Assembly (NCBI GenBank): GCA_019417325.1
Contig: DXVO01000016.1
Span: forward strand, 1-64,000
Reading direction: 5' to 3'
DNA length: 64,000 nt
Source of the DNA: Parabacteroides sp.
GTDB taxonomy: Bacteria; Bacteroidota; Bacteroidia; Bacteroidales; Tannerellaceae
Shown here: positions 36,131-45,554 of the stretch, in pieces
How positions within the stretch are numbered: the first letter of the stretch is position 1
Layout: each line of letters begins with the position of its first letter
Notes under the pieces: model-generated
The model's input: only the letters and a program-made list of their open reading frames with translations
The model's database searches: none
Told to the model about the DNA's origin: nothing
Made by a program: the position numbers and the translations under genes

Positions 36131-36706
36131 ATGGAGATAGCTGATCGGGATTTTATGAAAAGTATTAGAAGAGGGGATGTGTCAAGCTTTTCTCTCCTCT
36201 TCAATCAATATTATTCCGGGCTGGTAGTATATGCAAATCAATTTCTAAGTTCAATAGAAAACTCCGAAGACATCGTCGACGATGTCTTCGCTTCTCTCTG
36301 GGAGAAGCGCGAAACGCTCGACCCCGAGCTTTATCTCAAAGGCTACTTATTCACATCGGTTCGAAACCGTTGCCTCAACCATATAGAACATCTTCGTGTA
36401 CATTCCGAATATCAAAAGAAGATATTGAAAAAAGGAGATACGGGTTGTTCACTGACATGGGAATATTTTGTCGAATCGGAGTTAAACGAAATGATCGAAA
36501 AAGCTTTGGAAAAACTGCCTCCACAGCAAAAAAAAGTGTTTATGATGAGCCGTTTCGAAAATAAAACAGCCGCACAAATTGCAGAAGAGCTCGAAATTTC
36601 CCCTCGAACAGTGGAAAAACACATTGAAAAAGCACTCCAATCCCTTCGGGCTGATTTGAAAGATTATTTACCGGTGGCGTTATTAATCTGGCTTTTGAAC
36701 TATTGA
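36131..36706 (+). CDS. ECF-type RNA polymerase sigma factor
   Basis: 191 residues from ATG 36131 (MEIADRDFMKSIRRGD). Sigma region 2 is FSLLFNQYYSGLVVYANQFLSS...SEDIVDDVFASLWEKRETL. Region 4 is LEKLPPQQKKVFMMSRFENKTAAQIAEELEISPRTVEKHIEKALQSL, with a clear helix-turn-helix. It is divergent from FecR, which is less usual than the tandem sigma-FecR order. It probably drives the FecR-SusC-SusD-GH92 operon, the downstream GH92 gene, and perhaps the SusD-less GH18 locus. A perfect 26-bp palindrome lies in its region 2 codons (36265-36290). Confidence 0.92.
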   Translation: MEIADRDFMKSIRRGDVSSFSLLFNQYYSGLVVYANQFLSSIENSEDIVDDVFASLWEKRETLDPELYLKGYLFTSVRNRCLNHIEHLRVHSEYQKKILKKGDTGCSLTWEYFVESELNEMIEKALEKLPPQQKKVFMMSRFENKTAAQIAEELEISPRTVEKHIEKALQSLRADLKDYLPVALLIWLLNY

Positions 36707-36723
36707 TTATAAAAAATTATCAG

Positions 36724-36731
36724 TAAGTTTG
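36724..36731 (+). promoter_or_regulatory. Possible -7 box (TAAGTTTG) for the second GH92 gene
   Basis: TAnnTTTG match just after the sigma factor stop codon, 117-124 bp before the GH92 ATG. It suggests independent transcription. Confidence 0.45.
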
Positions 36732-36847
36732 CAGCGTCCTTATCTAAAAAATCCATTTTATCCGTTTACCTCCTTTAATATAATCCTTCTAAAAAAGGAG
36801 ATACATTTTTTATGGTAGAAGTTAAATTTATCAATTCATTATAACCT

Positions 36848-39196
36848 ATGTCACTATCTAAAATTTCAAAAACATTTTTATGTGCCGGGATGGTTTTGTG
36901 TGCAAGTCAGGTTAGCTGCCTTGCCGACAATCAGGCAGATGCACCTCTTACCCGTTATGTCAAGCCCCTGGTGGGAACCTCCGGTTTCGGAAATGTCTAT
37001 CCGGGAGCCCAACTGCCTTTCGGCGGTATCCAGATCAGTCCGGATACGGATTTCGATTACTACGATGCTGCCGCCGGCTATAAGTATGACCACAAGACCT
37101 TGTTAGGATTTAGCCTGACCCATCTTAGCGGAACAGGTATACCCGACTTGGGCGACTTCTTATTTATGCCGGGTACGGGAACTGTCCACCTGAATCCCGG
37201 AACACATGAAAATCCGGATAACGGATATCGTTCCCGCTACAGTCATGAACAGGAATGGGCCGAACCCAACTACTATGCCGTAAACTTATTGGATTACGGT
37301 GTAAAAGCTGAAATGACTTCCGGGGTTCGCAGCGGCATGTTACGTTTCACCTATCCGGCATCCGAAGATGCTTTTATCTTATTGGATTTAAAGCATACTT
37401 TATGGCAAAAATGCAAGTGGGCAAATATCCGGTTAGAAAACGACTCTACACTGACAGGATACAAGTTAGTAAAAGGTTGGGGCCCGGAACGCCACATCTA
37501 TTTTACAGCCGTATTTTCCAAACCTATTAAAGATTTCTGTTTCTACCAGGACAGCGTTCCGGTAAAATACAACACCAGCCGTTTTCGCAGTACAATGGAA
37601 ACCTGGGGAGAAGATATCAAATGCTGTATCCGCTTCGCAACTAAGGCTAACGAACAAATAACCGTCAAAACTGCTATCTCCGGGGTTAGTACCAACGGTG
37701 CCAAGCTGAACCTGAAAGAGTTGGATGGTAAAAGCTTCGACCAACTGAAAGCAGAAGGTCAAAAACTCTGGAATAAAGAACTCGCACGCTTTGAGGCAAA
37801 AGGAGATCAAAAGCAAAAAGAGACATTCTATACATCCGTATACCATTGTTTCCTGCACCCCTTTATTTTTCAGGATGCAGACGGACAATTCCGCGGCTTG
37901 GACAAGAATATCCAGAAAGCAGACGGATTTACAAATTATACAACCTTCTCTTTATGGGATACCTATCGTGCCTTCCACCCGCTATTAAATCTGGTTCACC
38001 CTGATATTAATGCCGATATAGCCAAATCCATGCTCGCCCACTATGACAAGAGTGTGGAACATATGCTCCCTATCTGGTCATTCTATGGAAACGAAACCTG
38101 GTGTATGATCGGTTATCACGCCGTTTCCGTACTTGCCGACATGATTGTGAAAGAAATTCCGGGAATTGATTATGAACGGGCTTACGAAGCAATGAAAACT
38201 ACTGCCATGAACCCGAATTATGATTGCCTGCCGGAATATTGCCAACTGGGTTGGGTTCCGTTCGACAAAGAAAAAGAATCCGTATCCAAAACACTGGAAT
38301 ATGCTTATGATGATTATTGTATCGCGCAAGCAGCAAAAAAATTAGGCAAAATGGAAGACTATGCCTATTTCCTGAACCGTTCTCTTTCTTATCAGAACCT
38401 GATTGATCCGGAGACAAAATATATGCGTGGACGTGACAGCCAGGGAAACTGGCGGACACCGTTTGCACCGATTGCCTATCAAGGGCCGGGTTCCGTTAAC
38501 GGCTGGGGCGATATTACGGAAGGGTTCACCATGCAATATACCTGGTATGTTCCCCAGGATGTACAGGGCTATATCAATGCCATGGGACAAAAGTTATTTA
38601 CGACCCGCCTGGATTCCATGTTTACGATTGAACTTCCGGACGACATTCCGGGTGCTCACGACATCCAGGGACGTATTGGTGCATACTGGCATGGGAACGA
38701 ACCTTGCCATCAAATAATTTATCTGTATAATTACATCCAGCAACCCTGGAAATGCCAGAAATGGATTCGCACAGTATCTGATTCTTTCTATGGTAATGAA
38801 CCGGGATCCCTTAGCGGTAACGACGATTGCGGACAAATGTCGGCATGGTATCTGTTCAATACTATGGGCTTCTATCCTACTGCTCCTTCCAGCAATATTT
38901 ACAACATCGGTTCGCCTACATTGCCGGAAGTCACATTACATATGTTGAACGGAAAAGATATTCAAGTTACTACAGAAAACTGGTCGACAGAAAATGCCTA
39001 TATAAAGAAGATGTTGCTGAACGGAAAAGAGTATGACAAATCATACTTCACCTACGATGACATAAAGAATGGAGCAACTATCCATTATGTCATGAGCAAT
39101 AAGCCGAATAAAGGCAGAGCCGTTTCAAAAAGCAGTACACCTCCTTCTTTGTCGCAGGCTAAAAAAACGCTGATGTACCAACAACCGGCGAAATAA
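36848..39196 (+). CDS. GH92 alpha-mannosidase
   Basis: A 782-residue secreted exo-alpha-mannosidase. A signal peptide (about 1-26) may end in an atypical lipobox (SQVSC). The GH92 module covers the rest: YVKPLVGTSGFGNVYPGAQLPFGGIQISPDTDFDYYDAAAGY, FSLTHLSGTGIPDLGD, TTFSLWDTYRAFHPLLNLV, and SGNDDCGQMSAWYLFNTMGFYP near residue 655. Family members use calcium and acid/base carboxylates to remove terminal mannose from N-glycans or mannans; linkage preference cannot be read here. It lacks the peptidase extension of its paralogue at 27246. It lies 141 bp after the sigma gene and is followed by a strong hairpin. Confidence 0.94.
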   Translation: MSLSKISKTFLCAGMVLCASQVSCLADNQADAPLTRYVKPLVGTSGFGNVYPGAQLPFGGIQISPDTDFDYYDAAAGYKYDHKTLLGFSLTHLSGTGIPDLGDFLFMPGTGTVHLNPGTHENPDNGYRSRYSHEQEWAEPNYYAVNLLDYGVKAEMTSGVRSGMLRFTYPASEDAFILLDLKHTLWQKCKWANIRLENDSTLTGYKLVKGWGPERHIYFTAVFSKPIKDFCFYQDSVPVKYNTSRFRSTMETWGEDIKCCIRFATKANEQITVKTAISGVSTNGAKLNLKELDGKSFDQLKAEGQKLWNKELARFEAKGDQKQKETFYTSVYHCFLHPFIFQDADGQFRGLDKNIQKADGFTNYTTFSLWDTYRAFHPLLNLVHPDINADIAKSMLAHYDKSVEHMLPIWSFYGNETWCMIGYHAVSVLADMIVKEIPGIDYERAYEAMKTTAMNPNYDCLPEYCQLGWVPFDKEKESVSKTLEYAYDDYCIAQAAKKLGKMEDYAYFLNRSLSYQNLIDPETKYMRGRDSQGNWRTPFAPIAYQGPGSVNGWGDITEGFTMQYTWYVPQDVQGYINAMGQKLFTTRLDSMFTIELPDDIPGAHDIQGRIGAYWHGNEPCHQIIYLYNYIQQPWKCQKWIRTVSDSFYGNEPGSLSGNDDCGQMSAWYLFNTMGFYPTAPSSNIYNIGSPTLPEVTLHMLNGKDIQVTTENWSTENAYIKKMLLNGKEYDKSYFTYDDIKNGATIHYVMSNKPNKGRAVSKSSTPPSLSQAKKTLMYQQPAK

Positions 39197-39223
39197 ATTA
39201 ACGCACCTACCGGTACAAAATAG

Positions 39224-39283
39224 AAATGCAGTGCTGTATCCGGTCTTCGCATACAAGCGAGACTGTTTTGCAGCACTGCATTT
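39224..39283 (+). terminator. Hairpin between the GH92 gene and the convergent ABC-F gene
   Basis: The 13-bp arms AAATGCAGTGCTG (39224-39236) and complement (39271-39283) are perfect, around a 34-base loop with its own CTTCGCATACAAGCGAG mini-stem. The tail is TTTTATC. It probably works for both convergent genes. Confidence 0.65.
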
Positions 39284-39335
39284 TATCTTCGGATGTCTCT
39301 GACAGGATAAATCGAAATCAAATGACCTCAAAAGC

Positions 39336-41219
39336 TCAAATCAATTCGCTTAATTCGAGCCAACGCATTGTTTTCTCATCTATTTCGTCTATCACTTTGG
39401 CTATCCGTTCCGATTTAGCCAGTAACTCATCATTACTTAAGGTTCCGCTGCTCATCGCAGCTTCCAATTCTGCTTTTTCGGATTCAAGTACCGGTATCTC
39501 AGATTCAAGCGCTTCAAATTCTTTCCGTTCTTTAAAAGTTAATTTCTTCTTTTGTTCCTTTTCAGGACGGGATGTTTTGTCTACAACCGGAGCGTTTTTT
39601 ACCTGACGGGTAACTTCCGCATCCCTTTCCAGTTGGTCCTGAACCTCTTTCCAATCCCGGTACTGAGTATAGTTTCCCGGGAAATCCTTAATATCGGCAT
39701 TACCTCGAAAAACCAACAGATGATCCACTACTTTATCCATAAAATAACGGTCATGGGAAACAACAATCACACAACCTTTAAAACTACGAAGATATTCCTC
39801 CAATACATTCAGTGTGATAATATCCAAGTCATTGGTAGGTTCGTCCAATACCAGGAAATTCGGATTACGCATCAACACCGTACATAAATACAGGCGGCGC
39901 TTTTCACCTCCACTCAATTTATATACATAACTGTGCTGTTTTTCCGGAGCAAAAAGAAAGTAATTCAGAAACTGTGATACCCCCATCTTCCGACCGTCAC
40001 CCAAATCCACATATTCAGCAATATCCTGAACCACATCTATTACTTTCATTTGCTCGTCAAATTGAAGGCCGTCCTGGCTATAATATCCGAAGCGTATGGT
40101 TTCACCAATATCGAAATGTCCGCTATCCGGCTCCACTTCACCCATCAACATTTTAATAAAGGTTGATTTACCGGTTCCATTATTCCCTACAATTCCCATT
40201 TTTTCGTAACGGGCAAATATATAATTGAAGTCTTCAACGATTTTCAAATCGCCAAAACACTTATAGACATGTTCAGCCTCAAATATTTTGGAACCGATAT
40301 AAGAAGCTTTCACATCCAAGTTCACGTTTCCGCCTTCCTGCCGCTGTTTAGCTTTTTTCTCCAACTCATAAAATGCATCGATGCGGTATTTAGCCTTTGT
40401 TCCACGAGCCTGCGGTTGACGGCGCATCCAGTCCAGTTCTTTTCTTAACAGGTTATTGGCACGGTCTATTTCCGCATTCTGAGTATCTACCCGTTCCTCG
40501 CGTTTTTCCAGATAATAACTATAATTTCCTTTATATTGGAATATTTGTTTCCGGTCTATCTCGATAATCTCGCTACATACACGATCCAGAAAATAACGGT
40601 CGTGCGTAACCATCAAAATACTGATATTGGCACGGCCCAGGTATCCTTCCAGCCATTCTGTCATTTCCAGATCCAGATGGTTGGTCGGTTCATCCAGAAT
40701 AATCAGTTCCGGGTCGGTTATCAACACATTCGCCAAAGCAACGCGTTTCAACTGTCCTCCTGATAAAGTTTCTACTTTTTGGTCAAAATCCTGGATTTTA
40801 AGTTGTCCCAGGATTTGTTTGGCTTTTTGCTCGTAGTCCCAAGCCTTCACATTATCCATACGAAGCAAGATATTTTCCAGATTGGCATGATCGCCACTCG
40901 ACATTGCCTGCTCATATTCAGCTATCAAACGAACCGTTTCATTCGGCGAATAGAAACAAGCTTGCAATACAGTCAAACCATCCGGGTAATGAGGAGTTTG
41001 CTCCAAATATCCGACCCGTAAGTCATTGCGGAATACAACTGTCCCACTATCATAATCTTCTTTACCTGCTATGATATTTAATAAGGTTGTTTTACCAGTT
41101 CCGTTTTTTGCAATCAAGCCGACTTTCTGTCCCTGTGCGATTCCAAATGTTATATCCTCAAAAAGGACCAAATCGCCGAAACTCTTGGTCAGTTTATCTA
41201 TTTGTAAGTAGCTGATCAT
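39336..41219 (-). CDS. ABC-F family ATPase (Uup/YheS-like)
   Basis: 627 residues with two ABC cassettes and no membrane domain. Walker A motifs are AKNGTGKTT and GNNGTGKST. Signatures are LSGGQLKRVALA and LSGGEKRRLYLC. Walker B motifs read LIILDEPTNHLDLE and FLVLDEPTNDLDII. The linker between cassettes (about residues 235-300) and a C-terminal coiled coil (about 545-627, rich in Lys and Glu) resemble Uup. ABC-F proteins act on ribosomes; Uup-type members are also linked to DNA or ribosome quality control. No antibiotic-resistance role can be inferred. It has its own TATCTTTG promoter box. Confidence 0.9.
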   Translation of the reverse strand: MISYLQIDKLTKSFGDLVLFEDITFGIAQGQKVGLIAKNGTGKTTLLNIIAGKEDYDSGTVVFRNDLRVGYLEQTPHYPDGLTVLQACFYSPNETVRLIAEYEQAMSSGDHANLENILLRMDNVKAWDYEQKAKQILGQLKIQDFDQKVETLSGGQLKRVALANVLITDPELIILDEPTNHLDLEMTEWLEGYLGRANISILMVTHDRYFLDRVCSEIIEIDRKQIFQYKGNYSYYLEKREERVDTQNAEIDRANNLLRKELDWMRRQPQARGTKAKYRIDAFYELEKKAKQRQEGGNVNLDVKASYIGSKIFEAEHVYKCFGDLKIVEDFNYIFARYEKMGIVGNNGTGKSTFIKMLMGEVEPDSGHFDIGETIRFGYYSQDGLQFDEQMKVIDVVQDIAEYVDLGDGRKMGVSQFLNYFLFAPEKQHSYVYKLSGGEKRRLYLCTVLMRNPNFLVLDEPTNDLDIITLNVLEEYLRSFKGCVIVVSHDRYFMDKVVDHLLVFRGNADIKDFPGNYTQYRDWKEVQDQLERDAEVTRQVKNAPVVDKTSRPEKEQKKKLTFKERKEFEALESEIPVLESEKAELEAAMSSGTLSNDELLAKSERIAKVIDEIDEKTMRWLELSELI

Positions 41220-41243
41220 ATTTTCTGTTTTTTATAATCCGGA

Positions 41244-41251
41244 CAAAGATA
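41244..41251 (-). promoter_or_regulatory. Probable -7 box (TATCTTTG) for the ABC-F gene
   Basis: Canonical match on the minus strand, 25-32 bp before the ABC-F start codon. Confidence 0.6.
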
Positions 41252-41361
41252 AAGATAATCCGGGACATATGCCTTGTGCATATCAGACCAAACAGTTATC
41301 CTGAAATAAAAGACTATTTTAAAATTAACAGAGTTTTATTTCATATTAAAAGAACATATCG

Positions 41362-41369
41362 TAGATTTG
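41362..41369 (+). promoter_or_regulatory. Possible -7 box (TAGATTTG) for the GH18 locus
   Basis: TAnnTTTG match 270 bp before the SusC start codon. It would give a long leader containing the direct repeats at 41409-41444. Confidence 0.4.
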
Positions 41370-41408
41370 CGAATCCTTAAAAATACACTTAACCAATAAT
41401 ACCGGATT

Positions 41409-41444
41409 TCAGATATCCTTTTACAATATATCAGGAATCCTTTT
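41409..41444. repeat. 14-bp direct repeats spaced two helical turns apart
   Basis: TCAGATATCCTTTT at 41409-41422 and TCAGGAATCCTTTT at 41431-41444 match at 12 of 14 positions with a 22-bp step. That spacing suits binding of a regulator dimer on one DNA face. It could be chance in AT-rich DNA. Confidence 0.4.
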
Positions 41445-41639
41445 GAAAAAAGTCTAATAACGGAAAATGGAGAGCAATAAATACCACACAAGGAACAGGG
41501 CATCTTTGCCCGAATCGTTTTTATGTTCAATAGTCAACCCGCCATAGAAATGATTTTCCTGAAAGATATTGTACAATATCCATCTTTTACCAATACAATT
41601 TATTTTCTAATCTTTCTATATTAACCCTTAAATTCAATT

Positions 41640-44483
41640 ATGAACCTAAAGTTATTTCTATCATTGGTTGTTACCTTGAGCTTTTCTTACACAGCAAACG
41701 GACAACAAGAAAACAACTGTAAAGCCACCTTCAAACTGAAAGGAAAATCTGTTACCGGGGCATTAGGCATCCAAACTACGGATTCCTCTCTCAGTTATCC
41801 CGTACAACAATTCAATCAAGAAGATTTCCTGAAAGTAAAAGATGTCAATTTCATCAACGCATTAAGTGGGAAAGCTGCAGGAGTTGTAATTAATCCGAGT
41901 TCCTCAGGCGTTGGAGCTGCCAGCCAAGTCTCCATCCGCGGGACAAAAGGATTTTCCCAAACTTCAAATGTACTGTATGTAGTAGATGGCATACCTATGT
42001 TCAACCTGATGAGCGGAGGCAGTAGCGGCATCCATTCCAATGGTTCAACCGATCCTATTGCAGACTTGAATCCGGAAGACATCGAGTCACTTACCGTACT
42101 TACCGGAGCCACAGCAGCAGCCCTTTATGGCAGCCATGCCTCCAATGGCGCCATTATAATCAACACGAAAAAAGGAAAGGCGGGAAAGACATCGATTACT
42201 GTATCCAGCCAGACAGTGATGATCAACCCACTCGTAATGCCTCGCTTTCAGAATACTTATGGTTCTGGAAATATAGAGGCAGGTATTTATTCAGGTAGTC
42301 AAAGTTGGGGCGATCGTTTCAATGCCGGAACATCCTGGAATTATTCACCGCAAGACAATTATTTCCGTACCGGAATTGCAGCAATGGAATCAGCATCCCT
42401 GTCTACAGGAACCCAACAGAACCAAACCTATTTATCCGCTGCCGCAACCAATTCAAGAGGCATAATTCCGAACAACGGATATGACCGGTATAACCTGACT
42501 TTCCGCAATACGACCCGTCTTTTCGATGATAAACTCCGTATCGACCTGGGAGCTGAATATATCTACCAGAAAGACCGGAACCGGATCAATCAGGGACTTT
42601 ATTCCAACCCCCTCGTTTATTCTTATTTGCTTCCACGTGGTAGTGACTGGACCAATGTCCAAATGTATGAACGTTACGATCCGGAGCGGCAAATTATGGT
42701 TCAAAACCTCCCTCAAACAATGGATGGGCTAATGGCACAAAACCCCTATTGGGCGAACTACCGTAACCTGCTCGATATGCAACGTGACCGCTATGCACTT
42801 ACCGCTGCCGCTTCTTATCTGGCAACAAACTGGCTTACTGTTTCAGCCCGCCTGCGAATGGATAATACAGGAACAAACTTCTCGGAAAAATATTATGCTT
42901 CATCCGATAAAAATATAACCAACAATTCAGAAAACGGATTCTATGGTGTACTGACCGGTAAAGAAAAGCAAACCTACGGCGACCTTATCTTGAAAGCCAA
43001 TCACTCTTTTGCTTCCAACTGGACTATACAGGCGGCACTCGGAGGCTCGTTTTCCCATCTTTCACAAAACTACCTCCGCACTTCGGGAGGGATTGCGAAC
43101 TATAATACCCCCAACAGTTTTGAACTGGGAATGCTCGACCCTTCTTTAATGTCCGGTGAAGAATACCGTTGGAAACAACAATACCAGAGTGTATTTGCAA
43201 GTGCGGACTTAGGATTCAAAAATACGTATTTCCTGCATATTACCGGCCGAAATGACTGGCAATCACAAACTATCAACGGACATACTCTTAATGCGACCTA
43301 CCTCTACCCTTCTGTCGGAGCTTCTGTTATTTTATCCGAGATCATACCCTTTCCCCAACAAATTTCATTCTTGAAATTGCGGGCATCCTATGCTTCTGTT
43401 GGTATGGCAACTCCTTACCAGCTTACAAACCGGGCATATACACATGATAATTCTCTATCTCTTTATTCTGAGGCAGAAAAGTTGGTAACCAAGCTGAATC
43501 CCGAACGAACCAACTCATTTGAAGCCGGTATTTCAGCACGTTTCCTCCGCTATTTCAATGTTGATTTCACTTACTATAATGCATTAACCTCCGAGCAGTT
43601 GCTTATGTCGCCTTACTCGAGCGAAATATACGCATACAAACTGACTGGTAGCGTAAGAAACAGCGGATTCGAGCTTGCTTTGGGTTTTGAAAACCAATGG
43701 GGTAAATTAAACTGGCGTTCCGACTATGTCTTAAATACGAACTGCAATACAATCTCTAAAATCCAGGCAACTGATTCTTACGGACATTCACTGAAAGCTA
43801 ATGCAGGATGGGATGTAGGAGGACTTAACAACGCTCGCTTTCTATTGAAAGAAGGAGGAAACCTGGGAGACCTTTATTCTTTAACTGATCTTAGAAAAGA
43901 TAGTAAAGGATACATTTACATCAATGAAAACGGTTCTCCGGAAGTAACGAAGGATACCGCACCGATTCATATGGGAAGCACATTACCTAAAGCCAATATG
44001 GGTTGGCGCAATAATTTCACCTATGCAAACTTTAACCTGGACTTCCTTTTTACAGCACGGATCGGCGGCATCGTTTATTCCGCAACCCAAGCGATAATGG
44101 ATGAATACGGGGTTTCAGAAACGACTGCGGATGCACGGTTGGCAGGAGGAATCGTACTTAATGGAGATAACGACCGAATCTCTGCTCAAAAGTGGTACAC
44201 GGCTATTGGTTCCGATGGAGGTGTTCCGCAATACAACACTTATGATGCGACTAATATCCGTTTACAAGAACTGAGCATCGGATACACAATTCCCCGTAAA
44301 TATCTTGGCAACATACTTGATATGACAATCTCACTGGTTGGACGTAACTTATGGATGATCTACTGCAAAGCTCCGTTTGATCCGGAAATGACAGCCACTA
44401 CAGGAAACTTTTACCGCGGAATCGACTATTTTATGATGCCTTCTACCCGTAATGTAGGGCTAAATCTTCGATTCAAATTCTGA
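41640..44483 (+). CDS. SusC-type TonB-dependent receptor lacking the STN and CarboxypepD domains, with no SusD partner
   Basis: 947 residues. After a signal peptide (about 1-21), only about 35 residues precede the plug (VQQFNQEDFLKVKDVNFINALSGKAAGVVI). Both the STN signalling domain and the usual regulatory-like domain are therefore missing, which makes it shorter than its two relatives here. SusC signatures are present (VSIRGTKGFSQTSNVLYVVDGIPM, ALYGSHASNGAIIINTKKGKAGK) and the barrel ends NVGLNLRFKF. Three surface proteins follow, but the SusD that normally caps SusC is absent. The gene order resembles the Bacteroides thetaiotaomicron BT3983-BT3987 high-mannose N-glycan locus minus its SusD (comparison from memory). 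Import of released N-glycans is inferred. Confidence 0.9.
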   Translation: MNLKLFLSLVVTLSFSYTANGQQENNCKATFKLKGKSVTGALGIQTTDSSLSYPVQQFNQEDFLKVKDVNFINALSGKAAGVVINPSSSGVGAASQVSIRGTKGFSQTSNVLYVVDGIPMFNLMSGGSSGIHSNGSTDPIADLNPEDIESLTVLTGATAAALYGSHASNGAIIINTKKGKAGKTSITVSSQTVMINPLVMPRFQNTYGSGNIEAGIYSGSQSWGDRFNAGTSWNYSPQDNYFRTGIAAMESASLSTGTQQNQTYLSAAATNSRGIIPNNGYDRYNLTFRNTTRLFDDKLRIDLGAEYIYQKDRNRINQGLYSNPLVYSYLLPRGSDWTNVQMYERYDPERQIMVQNLPQTMDGLMAQNPYWANYRNLLDMQRDRYALTAAASYLATNWLTVSARLRMDNTGTNFSEKYYASSDKNITNNSENGFYGVLTGKEKQTYGDLILKANHSFASNWTIQAALGGSFSHLSQNYLRTSGGIANYNTPNSFELGMLDPSLMSGEEYRWKQQYQSVFASADLGFKNTYFLHITGRNDWQSQTINGHTLNATYLYPSVGASVILSEIIPFPQQISFLKLRASYASVGMATPYQLTNRAYTHDNSLSLYSEAEKLVTKLNPERTNSFEAGISARFLRYFNVDFTYYNALTSEQLLMSPYSSEIYAYKLTGSVRNSGFELALGFENQWGKLNWRSDYVLNTNCNTISKIQATDSYGHSLKANAGWDVGGLNNARFLLKEGGNLGDLYSLTDLRKDSKGYIYINENGSPEVTKDTAPIHMGSTLPKANMGWRNNFTYANFNLDFLFTARIGGIVYSATQAIMDEYGVSETTADARLAGGIVLNGDNDRISAQKWYTAIGSDGGVPQYNTYDATNIRLQELSIGYTIPRKYLGNILDMTISLVGRNLWMIYCKAPFDPEMTATTGNFYRGIDYFMMPSTRNVGLNLRFKF

Positions 44484-44516
44484 TTTTACCTATATAAACC
44501 CTAAAAGAATAAGAAT

Positions 44517-45548
44517 ATGAAAATAGAAACAAACATAAAAACCTTACCGCTTCTATTATTAACCCTATTTATAGCAACAGGTTGCAGTAAATGGACCGAA
44601 CCAAAAGCTATAGAAGTAGAGCACTCGACCATTGACAAACAAAATCCGGAACTTTATGCCGAATATTTAAAGAACCTTCGTACTTATAAGGCTACAGACC
44701 ATAAAATCGTATTGGCATGGTTTGATAACCTGAATTATGACACATACTCTTCACGCGGACAACATCTTAGCGAGATCCCCGATAGTGTCGACATGGTAAT
44801 TCTAAAAAATCCCCGTGAACTAAACGAACAATTACTGAAAGAAAAGGAACTCCTTCTAAAAGACAAAGCAACAAAAACGCTTTCTTTTACAGGATACGAT
44901 CAAATTATCCGGTCCTATACATCCACAAACGAAGTATCAAGCACAGGATTAACCGATTATATCAAACAACAAACAAAAAATTCCCTGATATTGACCGACG
45001 AATATTCATTTGACGGAATCATTGTTGAGTATGAAGGAAAATCAATGGAAGCGATGGAACCGGAAGAACTGGAAGAATATATCCGTACACAAGAAGCATT
45101 CCTCGAACCGGTAAAAGACTGGTCGAAAGAAAATCCGGATAAAATTCTTATTCTTGAAGGAAATCCTTCTTATATATATGATAAAAGCTTCCTTACAGAT
45201 TGTAACTTTATTCTTGTCCCAACAAGAACAGCAAAACAGCAAGAAGATCTTACCATTTTTGTTAGAAAAGCGATTACTTCCGGAGTCCCGACTGATCGTT
45301 TCTTAGTAAATACCGAAACATATAGCCTTAATCCTCATGACCAGTCTACCGGATATATGTTTGATAAAAGTGGAAACAAAGTCAGTGCCCTTATCGAAAC
45401 AGCCTATTGGGCTGCAACCCCTGATTCGTGGTTTACAAAAGCAGGTATTGCCATTCAGGAACTCCAACGGGATTATTACAGTCCGGATAAAGAGTATCGC
45501 TTTACACGGGAAGCAATCAATATTATGAACCCTAATTCTCAAAAATAG
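44517..45548 (+). CDS. GH18-like surface glycan-binding lipoprotein, probably non-catalytic
   Basis: A 343-residue lipoprotein with lipobox Cys23 (FIATGCSKWTEPK). The body is a GH18-type barrel (KIVLAWFDNLNY, FDGIIVEYEG, KILILEGNPSYI, VPTDRFLVNTETYSL). The GH18 catalytic signature DGxDxDxE reads D-G-I-I-V-E-Y-E at residues 166-173. The final Glu173 is kept, but the first inner Asp is Ile169 and the second is Glu171. Loss of the Asp that positions the substrate N-acetyl group suggests binding rather than cleavage, as for surface glycan-binding proteins of related N-glycan loci. It lies 33 bp after SusC where SusD is normally found. Weak residual activity cannot be excluded. Confidence 0.82.
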   Translation: MKIETNIKTLPLLLLTLFIATGCSKWTEPKAIEVEHSTIDKQNPELYAEYLKNLRTYKATDHKIVLAWFDNLNYDTYSSRGQHLSEIPDSVDMVILKNPRELNEQLLKEKELLLKDKATKTLSFTGYDQIIRSYTSTNEVSSTGLTDYIKQQTKNSLILTDEYSFDGIIVEYEGKSMEAMEPEELEEYIRTQEAFLEPVKDWSKENPDKILILEGNPSYIYDKSFLTDCNFILVPTRTAKQQEDLTIFVRKAITSGVPTDRFLVNTETYSLNPHDQSTGYMFDKSGNKVSALIETAYWAATPDSWFTKAGIAIQELQRDYYSPDKEYRFTREAINIMNPNSQK

Positions 45549-45554
45549 AAAACA

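Larger units (their letters stand above)
41220..41639. other. 420-bp divergent intergenic region upstream of the GH18 locus
   Basis: It holds a minus-strand promoter box for the ABC-F gene, a small palindrome (ATATGC/GCATAT, 41267-41283), a plus-strand TAGATTTG box (41362-41369), a pair of near-identical 14-bp direct repeats 22 bp apart, and a short GGGCA/TGCCC hairpin (41498-41511). If the TAGATTTG box is used, the SusC leader is about 260 nt. No gene is seen. Confidence 0.55.

Noticed and set aside
44517..45548. SusD for the GH18 locus
   Set aside because: The sequence shows a GH18-type barrel with a decayed DGxDxDxE motif and none of the SusD helical signatures.
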